Positions 33,261 through 41,923 are shown, numbered from the stretch's first letter. The stretch is DNA of 46,466 nucleotides from an uncultured Clostridia bacterium (GCA_945946765.1 CAMEWS010000012.1:1-46466); one strand, 5' to 3'. Notes: a model not told the origin generated them from the letters alone. Program-made: numbers and translations.

Positions 33261-34265
33261 GTGAAGTATTCAAAAATATTGTGCGGCTGTGTTTTAAGTG
33301 CTGTTTTGTTTGCAGGTGGAATTGCAATGGCTGATGATGTGAAATTGCAATCTACTCCTGAGATGTTAGAAAAATATAAAAATACAAAAATTTATTATGC
33401 AATAGATATGCCTGGGGAAATTGAGGATTTTGAAAAAGCAATTAAGAAAAACCCGTTGGATCCTGAAAATTATGCACAAATCGGAGTAAGATATTCCAAT
33501 AAAGCTTATGAAGAAAAAAAACTTTTTGAAAAAGGAATGTTATTGGCTACTGCCGTTGATTATTATAGTAAAGCTATAGAGCTTAATCCTTATAACTACC
33601 GCTATTATGAGTTGAGAGCTTCTAATCTTGAAAGAGCCGGTGCAGATATTTTTGCATCTAAAGATTATGCAAAGGCAATAGAGTTAATCAACAATAGTTG
33701 TAATGATGACAGGGGCTGTATAAACCTGAAAACAATGTATTATCTGAATTTTGCTCGTTGTACTACAGGTTTGTATGATAAAAAGGAAGCATTGAATGCC
33801 GAAAAAGTTCTTTTAGAAGGAACAAAAATATTGAGTGACAATCCTGCAATTTGGGTTGCTATAGGTGATTTTTACAAAGGTAATCCGCATGTGGGCTATA
33901 AAAATTATAAAAAAGCAATTAAAGCATATAATCAAGCCCTAAGCTTAAATCCGAATTATGCAGCCGTATATTTTAACTTGGCTGACATTTATTATCGTCT
34001 TGAACAATATGATACATCAGTTACTTATTACTCAAAGGCTATTGAACATGCCGATGACATTGAAAAACCCTTTTATTACAAATATCGGGCAGATTGCTAT
34101 TTTAATGATTTAAAAGATTATGCAAAAGCAAAAGAAGATTATAAAAAAGCGGTTGAACTTTTTAAAACTAATGACAACAAATTTGGACTAAGCAACAGCT
34201 ATCCGTATTTTATTTTAGAGTGTGAAGATTATATTAAAGGATGCGATAACTACTTACATCAATAA
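33261..34265 (+). CDS. Secreted TPR-repeat protein
   Basis: 334 residues with an N-terminal signal peptide (about 1-24, ending GIAMADD). Several tetratricopeptide-like units follow, for example 'AVDYYSKAIELNPYNYRYYELRASNLERAG' and 'AIKAYNQALSLNPNYAAVYFNLADIYYRLEQY'. It should be a periplasmic or surface scaffold; partner unknown. Start is GTG with AACGAGGATAGAATT. It is inserted between fabG and acpP and overlaps the convergent next gene by 7 nt at the 3' end. Confidence 0.88.
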   Translation: MKYSKILCGCVLSAVLFAGGIAMADDVKLQSTPEMLEKYKNTKIYYAIDMPGEIEDFEKAIKKNPLDPENYAQIGVRYSNKAYEEKKLFEKGMLLATAVDYYSKAIELNPYNYRYYELRASNLERAGADIFASKDYAKAIELINNSCNDDRGCINLKTMYYLNFARCTTGLYDKKEALNAEKVLLEGTKILSDNPAIWVAIGDFYKGNPHVGYKNYKKAIKAYNQALSLNPNYAAVYFNLADIYYRLEQYDTSVTYYSKAIEHADDIEKPFYYKYRADCYFNDLKDYAKAKEDYKKAVELFKTNDNKFGLSNSYPYFILECEDYIKGCDNYLHQ

Positions 34266-34696
34266 TATCTGTTCAATCTGCTTTTAAGATCTCTACACAT
34301 AACGTCTTCTGCTTTTTTAAGTTCGGCCTTAACAGCGAGCACTTTTCTTTCAGAATCAAACATTGGTTCTTTAGTTAGTGCATTATTACTTTTGGCATAA
34401 TTTATAATTGCATTTTGAGCATTTATTCCACATTTCTTCTGCGCCGGAAATGTTCTACTTTCGTCAACTGCACCATTAATTTTTGTATAAACCTTGCCAT
34501 CTTTTTGAAAAAATTCCACTAAATCATGTTTACCGTCAAGATTAATTCCCTCAAGAGATTTAAGTGTATTGATACCACGCTGATAAGCTCCGCCGGAGGT
34601 AAGATCTTGCTGTGCTGATTTTATAGCTACACGATAATAATCATTTTCAATAATGTGAGATTTAAAATTGGGACTTGCTGAACGAATAACTGTCAT
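34259..34696 (-). CDS. Protein of unknown function with NF-type N-terminus
   Basis: 145 residues, no recognised family. It begins MTVIRSASPNFKSH, like the short N-terminal motif seen in other lineage-specific proteins here. The remainder is mixed alpha/beta with 'DGKVYTKINGAVDESRTF' and a C-terminal basic helix 'CRDLKSRLNRYY'. No membrane segment is visible. RBS AAAAGGAG precedes ATG. It is convergent with the TPR gene (7-nt overlap). Confidence 0.8.
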   Translation of the reverse strand: MTVIRSASPNFKSHIIENDYYRVAIKSAQQDLTSGGAYQRGINTLKSLEGINLDGKHDLVEFFQKDGKVYTKINGAVDESRTFPAQKKCGINAQNAIINYAKSNNALTKEPMFDSERKVLAVKAELKKAEDVMCRDLKSRLNRYY

Positions 34697-34833
34697 AATA
34701 TTCTCCTTTTTTAGCTTAAGTCTGAATATTTATAAATTTGCTATTAAAAATCCATTTATTTCATTAATGTTACATAAATTAATGAACATAGTTGTAAAAA
34801 ATCGTTAAATGTATTTATATTTGCTTTACAAAA

Positions 34834-34861
34834 TTGCATATTTATATTGAAATAGTATAAT
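34834..34861 (+). promoter_or_regulatory. Promoter of acpP
   Basis: TTGCAT (34834-34839) and TATAAT (34856-34861) with a 16-bp spacer, 45 bp before the acpP start. Confidence 0.6.
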
Positions 34862-34906
34862 GAATAGTGAAAAACACGTAGTTAATTAAAATGAGGATGA
34901 AAAAAC

Positions 34907-35140
34907 ATGAGTACAGTTCTTGAGAGAGTTAAAAAAGTAGTAGTTGAACAATTAAGCGTTGACGAAAATTTAGTTACTCCTGAAGCTAGCTTTACAGCTG
35001 ATTTAGGTGCTGATTCTTTGGATACAGTTGAATTGGTTATGGCTTTTGAAGAAGAATTCGGTTGCGAAATTCCTGATGAAGAAGCTGAAAAAATTGCTAC
35101 AGTTCAAGACGCAGTAAACTATATCGAATCTCATTCATAG
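34907..35140 (+). CDS. acpP: Acyl carrier protein
   Basis: 77 residues, acidic, the normal size. The phosphopantetheine serine is S37 in [14 protein letters not shown] carries growing acyl chains between Fab enzymes. RBS AATGAGGATGAAAAAAC precedes ATG. It has its own promoter and a strong terminator before fabF, so high independent expression is likely. Confidence 0.98.
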   Translation: MSTVLERVKKVVVEQLSVDENLVTPEASFTADLGADSLDTVELVMAFEEEFGCEIPDEEAEKIATVQDAVNYIESHS

Positions 35141-35161
35141 TTTATTGATTCAAGTATAATT

Positions 35162-35198
35162 TTAAGGGGAGCATGCTCAAATACTCCCCTTAATTTTT
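35162..35198 (+). terminator. Rho-independent terminator after acpP
   Basis: TTAAGGGGAG and CTCCCCTTAA arms with T5, 21 bp after the acpP stop. Confidence 0.92.
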
Positions 35199-35296
35199 AA
35201 AAGTTAAACATTTTAATTAATGTGTTAATTAAATCAGAATAATACAGTTTCGGAATTTAGTAATAGTTAATTCCGCAATAATGAAAAGGTTAGAAA

Positions 35297-36553
35297 ATGA
35301 GTAAAAGAAGAGTTGTTGTTACAGGTTTAGGGATTGTTTCTCCGTTTGGCGTTGGTATTGATAAATTTTGGAACAGTCTTCTCGAAGGGAAAAGCGGTAT
35401 TTCTACTATAGAAAATATTTCACTTGAAGGTCATACGGTTCATATTGCAGGTGAAGTTAAAAATTTTAAACCGGAAGAATATCTTGACCCCAAAGACGCA
35501 AGAAGAATGGATAGATATACCCAGTTTGCAATGGTTGCCGCAGATGAAGCAATTGCTGATTCGGGCATTGTTGCAGGAGAGAACGTAGACCCGTACAGAT
35601 ACGGTGTAATTGTTGGCTCTGCTGCAGGTGGTTTTGATACTTTTGAAAAACAACACGATATTATTACGGCAAAAGGTCCGACAAAATGTTCACCGTTTAC
35701 TGTGCCTATGATTATTGCTGATATGGGTGCAGGAAGAATTTCTATTAAGCATGGTGCAAAAGGTGTTAACAAATCAGTTGTTACAGCTTGTGCAACATCC
35801 GCTCACTCTGTTGGTGATGCATTCCGTTCTATTCAATGGGATGATGCAGATGTTATTGTCGCAGGCGGTGCTGAAGCAGTTATCACTAAATTGGGTATAG
35901 GTGCTTTCACAAGCGCAAGAACATTGTCAAAACACAATGATGAACCGCAAAAAGCTTCTCGTCCTTATGATAAAGACAGAGACGGTTTCATTATGGCAGA
36001 AGGCGCTGCTGTTCTCGTATTGGAAGAACTTGAGCATGCTAAAAAACGTGGCGCTAAAATATATGCAGAAATTGTCGGCTATGGTCAAACAGCTGATGCA
36101 TACGACATTGTTGCTCCGGCTGCTGATGGCGCAGGGGCTGCTATGGCAATGAAACTTGCTGTTAAAGATGCAGGTATTGAACCTAAAGAAGTTGATTATG
36201 TAAATGCTCACGGCACAAGTACAGGGCTTGGTGACAAAGCAGAATCTCAAGCAATAGCAAGAGTTTTTGGCGATTTATCTACAAACAAAAACTTAAAAGT
36301 AAGCTCAACAAAATCTATGCACGGACACATGCTCGGTGCTACGGGTGCTGCTGAATCTATTGTTTGTATTAAAGCAATCAACAACGGTATTATTCCTCCT
36401 ACAATCAACCTTGATAATCAGGATGAAGAAGTTGCTGATTTAAACTATGTTCCGCATAAAGCACAAAAAGCCGAAGTTAATTATGCTTTAACAAACTCAT
36501 TTGGCTTTGGCGGACACAATGCTTCAATACTATTTAAAAAATACAAAGCATAG
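35297..36553 (+). CDS. fabF: 3-oxoacyl-ACP synthase II (FabF)
   Basis: 418 residues. The condensing enzyme elongates acyl-ACP. The catalytic triad is C165 in VVTACATSAHS, H305 in NAHGTSTGLGD and H342 in SMHGHMLGATGA. The N-terminus RRVVVTGLGIVSPFG is typical. RBS is AAAAGG. It follows acpP, as in most bacteria, but across a terminator; no strong promoter is visible in the ~100 bp between. Confidence 0.98.
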   Translation: MSKRRVVVTGLGIVSPFGVGIDKFWNSLLEGKSGISTIENISLEGHTVHIAGEVKNFKPEEYLDPKDARRMDRYTQFAMVAADEAIADSGIVAGENVDPYRYGVIVGSAAGGFDTFEKQHDIITAKGPTKCSPFTVPMIIADMGAGRISIKHGAKGVNKSVVTACATSAHSVGDAFRSIQWDDADVIVAGGAEAVITKLGIGAFTSARTLSKHNDEPQKASRPYDKDRDGFIMAEGAAVLVLEELEHAKKRGAKIYAEIVGYGQTADAYDIVAPAADGAGAAMAMKLAVKDAGIEPKEVDYVNAHGTSTGLGDKAESQAIARVFGDLSTNKNLKVSSTKSMHGHMLGATGAAESIVCIKAINNGIIPPTINLDNQDEEVADLNYVPHKAQKAEVNYALTNSFGFGGHNASILFKKYKA

Positions 36554-36570
36554 AAAACAAATAAATAAAA

Positions 36571-36607
36571 CAAAAAGGAGTTATTTATATAAATAACTCC
36601 TTTTTTA
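36571..36607 (+). terminator. Rho-independent terminator after fabF
   Basis: AAAAAGGAGTTATTT pairs with AAATAACTCCTTTTT, with a T run. Confidence 0.92.
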
Positions 36608-36775
36608 TATTTACCTGCTTACTCACTAACTAAATAAGCTCCCCCCTAAAAAGCTTGAAAAACAATTTAAATTTATGCTATATTAGGTCTAACTTATTTT
36701 AAACACAAAATAGGAGTTTATTATCAGCTTATTAACTGTTTTAACATGATAGAAGCTAAGAATACAGGTGCACCA

Positions 36776-37363
36776 ATGACAGACGAAAATAATATTAAAA
36801 ATCAAGAGAATGCCTATTCAAACTTGAATATTCCAAATCTGGAAGAATTGTATAAAGCAGAAGCCCAAAGATTATTAAAATCTATTAATGAGCAAATGGA
36901 ATATTATTACAAAAAAAGTATTTTAAAAAATGTAGATGCACTTGAATTATATCAAGTAGCACAAAAAATAAACAAATTTGAATCAAATGTTCCGGGGATT
37001 GATATTTTAAAACAATCATTAAGTGATGATGTACTGGCCGCTGTTGCATACATAGAAAAAGAATACAGAAAAAAATGTGAATATAGAACTAGTCAAATTA
37101 TAACTATTCAAGATGAATTAAACAAACTCGAAAAACAAAACAGGGTCTATATCTTTTTAATTATTCTTTTCCAATGGTACTTATATCCAAAATACCAAAA
37201 TAACAATAACAGGATAAAAGAACTGGAATATGAACTAAAATCAATAGAAATAGAAGAATCGAAAGAAAAAAGAGCCTCGCTCAATACTGAACAACTTATC
37301 AAAATGTCCCAAATATTTAGAGAAAAATATTTAAATATTCCTATTCCTACATCTCAAAATTAA
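36776..37363 (+). CDS. Coiled-coil protein with one hydrophobic segment, unknown function
   Basis: 195 residues from MTDENN, chosen because AGGTG lies 5 nt before that ATG; the upstream ATG at 36746 has no close RBS. Charged helices occupy most of the protein, with a hydrophobic stretch at about residues 122-138 (RVYIFLIILFQWYLY) between two coiled-coil-like arms. A hairpin membrane anchor is possible. There is no signal peptide. It is monocistronic, followed by a hairpin terminator. Confidence 0.75.
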   Translation: MTDENNIKNQENAYSNLNIPNLEELYKAEAQRLLKSINEQMEYYYKKSILKNVDALELYQVAQKINKFESNVPGIDILKQSLSDDVLAAVAYIEKEYRKKCEYRTSQIITIQDELNKLEKQNRVYIFLIILFQWYLYPKYQNNNNRIKELEYELKSIEIEESKEKRASLNTEQLIKMSQIFREKYLNIPIPTSQN

Positions 37364-37385
37364 TTTTTCTTTTAAATATTTCTAC

Positions 37386-37427
37386 GAAAGGTAATACTTG
37401 AACTTTACTTGTATTACCTTTCTTTTA
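37386..37427 (+). terminator. Rho-independent terminator
   Basis: GAAAGGTAATAC pairs with GTATTACCTTTC, followed by TTTTAT. It closes the coiled-coil gene. Confidence 0.88.
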
Positions 37428-37486
37428 TATCTTTGTAGTATGATAGTTATTGAAAATTAGCAATATCAATGGAAAGGGAATATTAT

Positions 37487-37690
37487 ATGTTTCACGTTTA
37501 TACACAAAAACGAGGTTCATCTTTAACAAAAACATTGATAAATGACTTTAAAGACCTTGATGAAGCTTTTGAATGTGCAGAAAAATCAATTGAAGGTAAA
37601 TCAGATTTGAAATACATTATTGAAGAAACATCAGGACACTTTAACAGTTATGGCGAACAACTTGTTGATGTTGTAGCTGAGAGTGATTAA
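37487..37690 (+). CDS. Small acidic protein of unknown function
   Basis: 67 residues from the ATG preceded by GAAAGGGA; an ATG 18 nt earlier lacks an RBS. It begins MFHVYTQKRGSSLTKTL and includes 'DFKDLDEAFECAEKSIEGKSD', then ends acidic 'DVVAESD'. The fold looks like a small alpha/beta unit. No membrane segment is visible. It lies directly before structured element copy 3 and pgi. Confidence 0.7.
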   Translation: MFHVYTQKRGSSLTKTLINDFKDLDEAFECAEKSIEGKSDLKYIIEETSGHFNSYGEQLVDVVAESD

Positions 37691-37711
37691 GTATAGGCTT
37701 ATAAAAAACGA

Positions 37712-37814
37712 GGGGAGACCCCATGTGCTTGTTGCAGGTGCCCCTTAATATTTATTAAATATTTGGCTTGTTATATGCACCTGTTCAATAATTATACGGA
37801 GTCAGGTGACATAT
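37712..37814 (+). repeat. Interspersed structured element, copy 3 (modules B-C, in the pgi leader)
   Basis: The same nested stems as at 16411: GACCCC (37717-37722) with GGAGTC (37798-37803), TTGTTG with CAATAA (37786-37791, one G-U), and CAGGTGC (37735-37741) with GCACCTG (37777-37783). Compared with copies 2 and 4, two inner-stem pairs changed on both sides and keep pairing. Module A is absent. The end GTCAGGTGACATATGAAA lies 18 bp before the pgi start and overlaps its leader. Confidence 0.8.
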
Positions 37815-37832
37815 GAAAGAAAGGAGAGAAAA

Positions 37833-39134
37833 ATGTTAACAAAAAACTCTGATATTACAACAACTTTTAGCGGTGTAGATTTTTCAAAATACGCATCAAA
37901 AGTTTCAGAATTTGTAAATGAATTTGCATCAAGAGCAAACAAACAAGGTCAATTCTTAAATTGGGTAAATCTTCCGTCCGAACAATTAAAAAGAGTTGAT
38001 GAAATTTACGAATTAGCAGCAAAACTTAAAGCTCAAACAGGCGCTCAAAAACTCAGCGTAATGGGCATTGGTGGTTCTAAGCACACCGTAGAACACATGC
38101 TCTCAATAAATGGTTTAAATGTTAAAGGAGATGTCGTTGAATTTTATTCTGATGTTGATTCTGCAAGTTTAGAAAGATTTTTATACAGATTAGGTAACGA
38201 TGTTACAAAATCAAACTTTATGATTGCTTCAAAATCAGGCTCAACATTTGAAACAAAAGACGGATTTTTAAGAGTTTTGGCAATGTTAATTGACTCATAT
38301 AAAGCCCAAGGTCAAACTCAAGAAGAAGCTGAAAAATCAGCTAACAAGCATTTTATTGCCGTTACAGACGGTAATGCTGAAAAAAGTGAATTAAGACGCA
38401 CGTCAAACACAAACGGCTGGTTAGGAGATTTGTTCATTCACGATGACGTAGGCGGAAGATTCTCGGCTTTTGATGATCACGCTTTGTTTACACTTGCATT
38501 TGCAGGCATGAAAAAAGAAGACATGAAAGCAATGCTGGAATCAGCACAAAATATGTCAGAACTTTCATTATCAACTGATTTGGATGTTAATGATGCTTTA
38601 AAAGAAGGTATTTTCTGGGCTGATGCAAAATTAAACGGAACAGAAGCATCTGTACATCAATACATGGGCGCTATTTTTGAAAATACTGTTTATTGGCACG
38701 CTCAAATGCAAAACGAATCTGTTAAAGATACTTTAAAACAGGTTGCAAAAGTTCCTGACGCTATGCATCACAGTGCAGAAGCACACTTCAATCCTGCAAA
38801 CAAACTTGTGTTTGCTTTAACTGTTCCGTCAGATAACGGCGTATGCAAAGAAAACGCAGAAGCATATATTGGCGCTTTGTCAAAATCTTATGAAGTTACG
38901 GGTGCTACTTTTGTTGAAAATATTGCGACCAAAGGAATGGGCTTAACACCATCGGCAGCAGGTGCAATGACTCAATTGAGAGCATTTGCTACTGTGTATC
39001 AGGAAATTGTTGAAAAAATCATGACAAATACTTCCTTCCCTGAAGTTTTAGACAGCGTACTTCAACCGCACGTAGAATTCTACAAAAAGAATCTTAAAGG
39101 CGGAGTTGTAGTCCCTGGTCGAATTTCAAAATAA
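37833..39134 (+). CDS. pgi: Glucose-6-phosphate isomerase
   Basis: 433 residues, the short bacterial type. Pgi interconverts glucose 6-phosphate and fructose 6-phosphate. 'LSVMGIGGSKHTVEHM' and 'IASKSGSTFETKDGFLRVL' are the phosphosugar-binding SIS motifs. 'GRFSAFDDHALFTLAFAG' is also conserved. The ATG has AAGGAGAG 4-5 nt upstream; an earlier ATG at 37806 lies inside the structured element and is less likely. The structured element in the leader is the notable point. A terminator follows. Confidence 0.95.
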   Translation: MLTKNSDITTTFSGVDFSKYASKVSEFVNEFASRANKQGQFLNWVNLPSEQLKRVDEIYELAAKLKAQTGAQKLSVMGIGGSKHTVEHMLSINGLNVKGDVVEFYSDVDSASLERFLYRLGNDVTKSNFMIASKSGSTFETKDGFLRVLAMLIDSYKAQGQTQEEAEKSANKHFIAVTDGNAEKSELRRTSNTNGWLGDLFIHDDVGGRFSAFDDHALFTLAFAGMKKEDMKAMLESAQNMSELSLSTDLDVNDALKEGIFWADAKLNGTEASVHQYMGAIFENTVYWHAQMQNESVKDTLKQVAKVPDAMHHSAEAHFNPANKLVFALTVPSDNGVCKENAEAYIGALSKSYEVTGATFVENIATKGMGLTPSAAGAMTQLRAFATVYQEIVEKIMTNTSFPEVLDSVLQPHVEFYKKNLKGGVVVPGRISK

Positions 39135-39158
39135 AACTCATAAATAATTCTTAACAAT

Positions 39159-39195
39159 CCCAAAAGGCATCTGTTTAAACAGGTGCCTTTTGGGG
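39159..39195 (+). terminator. Strong hairpin after pgi
   Basis: CCCAAAAGGCA and TGCCTTTTGGG arms around CTGTTTAAACAG. There is no clear T tail after the stem, so it may also work as an RNA 3' stabiliser. Confidence 0.75.
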
Positions 39196-39215
39196 TATTA
39201 AGAAAATATAATGAA

Positions 39216-39425
39216 TGTCTGAGGCGGCTTCGCTTGTAGAAGTGTAACGAAGTGCGAATGACGCCAAGTCTAGCATTTTGCACTCTGCCGAAAAAATGAT
39301 TAAGTATCATTTTTGAGAGGGGTGACCCCATGCTCTTGTTGCCTGTGCCGAACTTGTTGATAAGAATGAACTTGTTTTTTTGCACAGGTTCAACAAGTAG
39401 TCGGAGTCAGTTGACAATATGAAAT
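39216..39425 (+). repeat. Interspersed structured element, full copy 4 (modules A-B-C)
   Basis: Module A (39216-39269) differs from copy 2 by one base in the shared part (AACGAAG vs AACGGAG). After a longer A-B spacer containing an extra ATGATTAAGTATCAT palindrome (39296-39310), the core stems are GACCCC (39324-39329)/GGAGTC (39403-39408), CTTGTTG (39335-39341)/CAACAAG (39391-39397) and CCTGTGC (39342-39348)/GCACAGG (39382-39388). It ends GTTGACAATATGAAAT like copy 2. It lies between the pgi hairpin and the next operon. Confidence 0.85.
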
Positions 39426-39492
39426 AAATGAACAATATTTAAAATAAATCGTTATAAATCATGCCTGCATTTACAACCAGAAGGAGTTAAAT

Positions 39493-40155
39493 ATGAAAAA
39501 ATTAATCATTACATTGTGTATATTGTCATTTGGTCTTAGTTGCAACGCTCTTGAATTGTTTCCTTATCAAGGAATGAGCAATATTCAAACAATAAACGGC
39601 ACCGTAAAAACCAACGGATGCACCGATATAATCACTATTCCTTCAAGTCAATCATTTAATATAATAGATGAATTTAGAACTCCTGTGTCAGGTGGTATTT
39701 TACCGGCGGTACTACTTGCTTCAGACCCTTATGTAGTTCCGATTGACGGAGTGAATTATGTAATGATAAAAGATAAAAAAACAACTGATTGGAATGAACA
39801 CGATTTGTTAGGGTTTGACGACCCTAAAAACAACATGTTTGTGTCTTTAAAAGGACTTGAATCTGACGGTGATTTTACCAAAATTACGGGAAAAGAACTA
39901 AAAGCCGCTGGTATAAGACTTGTACGTTTGGGTGATGATAATGTTTTGCTTGTTAATGACAGAAAACAAGATTATTCTTTAGATAAAATTGATTATATTG
40001 ATATGACTAACTTGAAAAAAACTGCCAACAGTAAAGCTACAGGCATATTTGGACATTTTAACGTTTATTTGAAGAACTCAGGTACTAATAAAAAAATGGT
40101 CATGGGTTATGTAACTTTTGATACTCATTCCAACTTAAAGATTTTATTTAAATAA
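39493..40155 (+). CDS. Secreted protein of unknown function
   Basis: 220 residues with an N-terminal signal peptide (about 1-19, MKKLIITLCILSFGLSCNA). The mature part has two repeated beta-rich stretches: 'DPYVVPIDGVNYVMIKDKK' and 'IRLVRLGDDNVLLVNDRKQDYSLDKIDYIDM'. It is probably periplasmic. RBS AGAAGGAG precedes ATG. It heads a tight four-gene operon (gaps 20, 5 and 12 bp) with envelope proteins. Confidence 0.82.
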   Translation: MKKLIITLCILSFGLSCNALELFPYQGMSNIQTINGTVKTNGCTDIITIPSSQSFNIIDEFRTPVSGGILPAVLLASDPYVVPIDGVNYVMIKDKKTTDWNEHDLLGFDDPKNNMFVSLKGLESDGDFTKITGKELKAAGIRLVRLGDDNVLLVNDRKQDYSLDKIDYIDMTNLKKTANSKATGIFGHFNVYLKNSGTNKKMVMGYVTFDTHSNLKILFK

Positions 40156-40175
40156 AAAGCGGTATAATAAGATAA

Positions 40176-41009
40176 ATGCAAAACATTAATTTGTTCAAAA
40201 AATTTATATGCATAAATCTAACTGCATTGATGTTCGCAATGCAGTTACTACCCGTTATGGCAAATGATACATTTTATGATTTTAGTGATGAAGCACAAGA
40301 ACGATTTAATTCTCAAAACTTAACTCCGATTCCACAAATGCCGACAAAAGAAACACCATCAAAAAAGCGTAATAAACAAACAGAAAATGAGACCGCCAAG
40401 ATAAATACAAATACTTCAATACCCCCACTACAACAAAATACAACGCTTAAAGGCGGTCTTGTCTACATATCGGAAGGAGCAACTTTTCAAGCGGTACTAC
40501 AATCATCAATCAGCTCCGAAAGTCTTGCCAAAGATGATACAATAGCTTCTGTTTTAAGCTCTGATTGGGTACACAATGGTGTTTTAATTGCACCACAAGG
40601 CAGCATTGTGTACGGTAAAGCTATTGATGCTCAAAAAACAGGTTTTTTCTACAAGAACGGTGAAATTTCTATTATGTTTAATGAATTAATAACCCCAACA
40701 GGGGACAAATTGGTTTTAGAATCCAATATTGTTACCGTTCGAGTTGATGGCGGACGTGGAAAAAAAATTGCAGCCAATGTTGCAGCCGGTGCGGCAATAG
40801 GCATGTTATCAGGTGTTCTAAGGGGATTACTTAGCGATGACAGTAATTGGAAAACAGTATTAATAGTAGGTGCAAGTCTGGGTGTCGCAGGAGGTTTGAT
40901 AAATGCAGGAGCACATAAGGGTGAAGCTGTTGAAATACCCGCAGGCACAGGAATAAACGTACGGCTTACAAAACCCATGCAAGCTGAACCGTACAAGCAA
41001 CAGGGATAA
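40176..41009 (+). CDS. Secreted VirB10/TrbI-like protein
   Basis: 277 residues. A signal sequence or anchor (about 12-29, TALMFAMQLLPVMA) is followed by a polar linker (30-85) and a beta-rich domain with 'ISEGATFQAVLQSSISSE', 'NGVLIAPQGSIVYGKAIDAQ' and 'ISIMFNELITPTGDKLVL'. This resembles the C-terminal beta barrel of VirB10/TrbI proteins. Two glycine-rich hydrophobic helices (about 197-219, 228-246) precede the end 'EIPAGTGINVRLTKPMQ'. No other type IV secretion genes are nearby, so conjugation is not implied. Second gene of the envelope operon. Confidence 0.7.
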   Translation: MQNINLFKKFICINLTALMFAMQLLPVMANDTFYDFSDEAQERFNSQNLTPIPQMPTKETPSKKRNKQTENETAKINTNTSIPPLQQNTTLKGGLVYISEGATFQAVLQSSISSESLAKDDTIASVLSSDWVHNGVLIAPQGSIVYGKAIDAQKTGFFYKNGEISIMFNELITPTGDKLVLESNIVTVRVDGGRGKKIAANVAAGAAIGMLSGVLRGLLSDDSNWKTVLIVGASLGVAGGLINAGAHKGEAVEIPAGTGINVRLTKPMQAEPYKQQG

Positions 41010-41014
41010 AATTT

Positions 41015-41923
41015 ATGCAAAACAAATTAGCGATAACTATATTATTAATAGTATTTATAACAACAATTATAGCCTTGTTTACACCCAAAATGCCAAAACA
41101 AATAATAATTACGGAAGGCAACTATATCTTTGTTGAAGAAAACAGTAATACCCCTCTCCCTGTTAAAACAACAGAGATAAGCACTAATTCTGCACCGATA
41201 ACCGTAAATAATAGCAGCAATATTAAACCTGTTCAAAATGTTACAACATCAAATGTTAATATTAATAATACCCCCATAAAAACAACGAATATTCCCGCTA
41301 AATTAAAAACGCAAACAGTAACCAAAACAACACCTGTTAAAGTTAATACTAAAACCGTTGCAAAGACTACACCTGCTAAACAACAGGTGAATACAACGCA
41401 AAAACCTACGGTTTCGCAAAATAATAAAGCTGAAGAAAACTGGAGAAAACAACAGGCTCAAAAAAAAGCGGCTCAAGAAAAAGAACAACAAGCAAAAGCT
41501 GCTCAACAGGCGAAAGAACAAGCTCAACAAAATTCGAATTATACAGCACAAAGAGTGTTAACGGAACATGAAGAAACCATTGTATGGAACAAATGGCGCA
41601 GCGACCTTCAAAATAAAGTTATGAAAGATACAAATATCGGTGCTCCAAGAGGTACAGGCTTCAGATTTTCTTTTACCGTTGACAAATACGGCAATATGTC
41701 TAACATAAAAGTCTGGTCAACAAACCCTGTCTATACAGATCTTGCTGTTCGTGTTATAAAACCTGTATTGCAAAGTTATCAACATCAGCCTATACTGAAA
41801 TTCCCGACAGGAACAAAAAGAACAATTACAAATGTTACAGGCGGATTTGTTATGTCTGACTATACCCAATACAGCAAGCCGTCAGACTACTCGGATGTTG
41901 AAAAAGTTAAGTTAAAATATTAG
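41015..41923 (+). CDS. TonB/TolA-like periplasm-spanning protein 1
   Basis: 302 residues. An N-terminal transmembrane helix (about 5-23) is followed by a Thr/Asn/Lys/Pro-rich linker, a Lys/Ala/Gln coiled coil (about 140-175) and a C-terminal TonB/TolA-type domain ('GFRFSFTVDKYGNMSNIKVWSTN', 'YTDLAVRVIKPVLQSYQHQPILKFP'). This is the usual design for proteins linking the inner membrane to outer-envelope partners. The gap to the VirB10-like gene is 5 bp. No ExbB/ExbD genes are nearby. Confidence 0.75.
   Translation: MQNKLAITILLIVFITTIIALFTPKMPKQIIITEGNYIFVEENSNTPLPVKTTEISTNSAPITVNNSSNIKPVQNVTTSNVNINNTPIKTTNIPAKLKTQTVTKTTPVKVNTKTVAKTTPAKQQVNTTQKPTVSQNNKAEENWRKQQAQKKAAQEKEQQAKAAQQAKEQAQQNSNYTAQRVLTEHEETIVWNKWRSDLQNKVMKDTNIGAPRGTGFRFSFTVDKYGNMSNIKVWSTNPVYTDLAVRVIKPVLQSYQHQPILKFPTGTKRTITNVTGGFVMSDYTQYSKPSDYSDVEKVKLKY

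Noticed and set aside
37806-37832. ATG at 37806 as pgi start
   Set aside because: It lies inside the structured element tail; the ATG at 37833 has a strong AAGGAGAG at the right spacing.
40176-41009. Type IV conjugation locus based on the VirB10-like protein
   Set aside because: No VirB4/VirB11/VirD4, relaxase or other VirB genes are in the neighbourhood; the beta domain alone is not specific.
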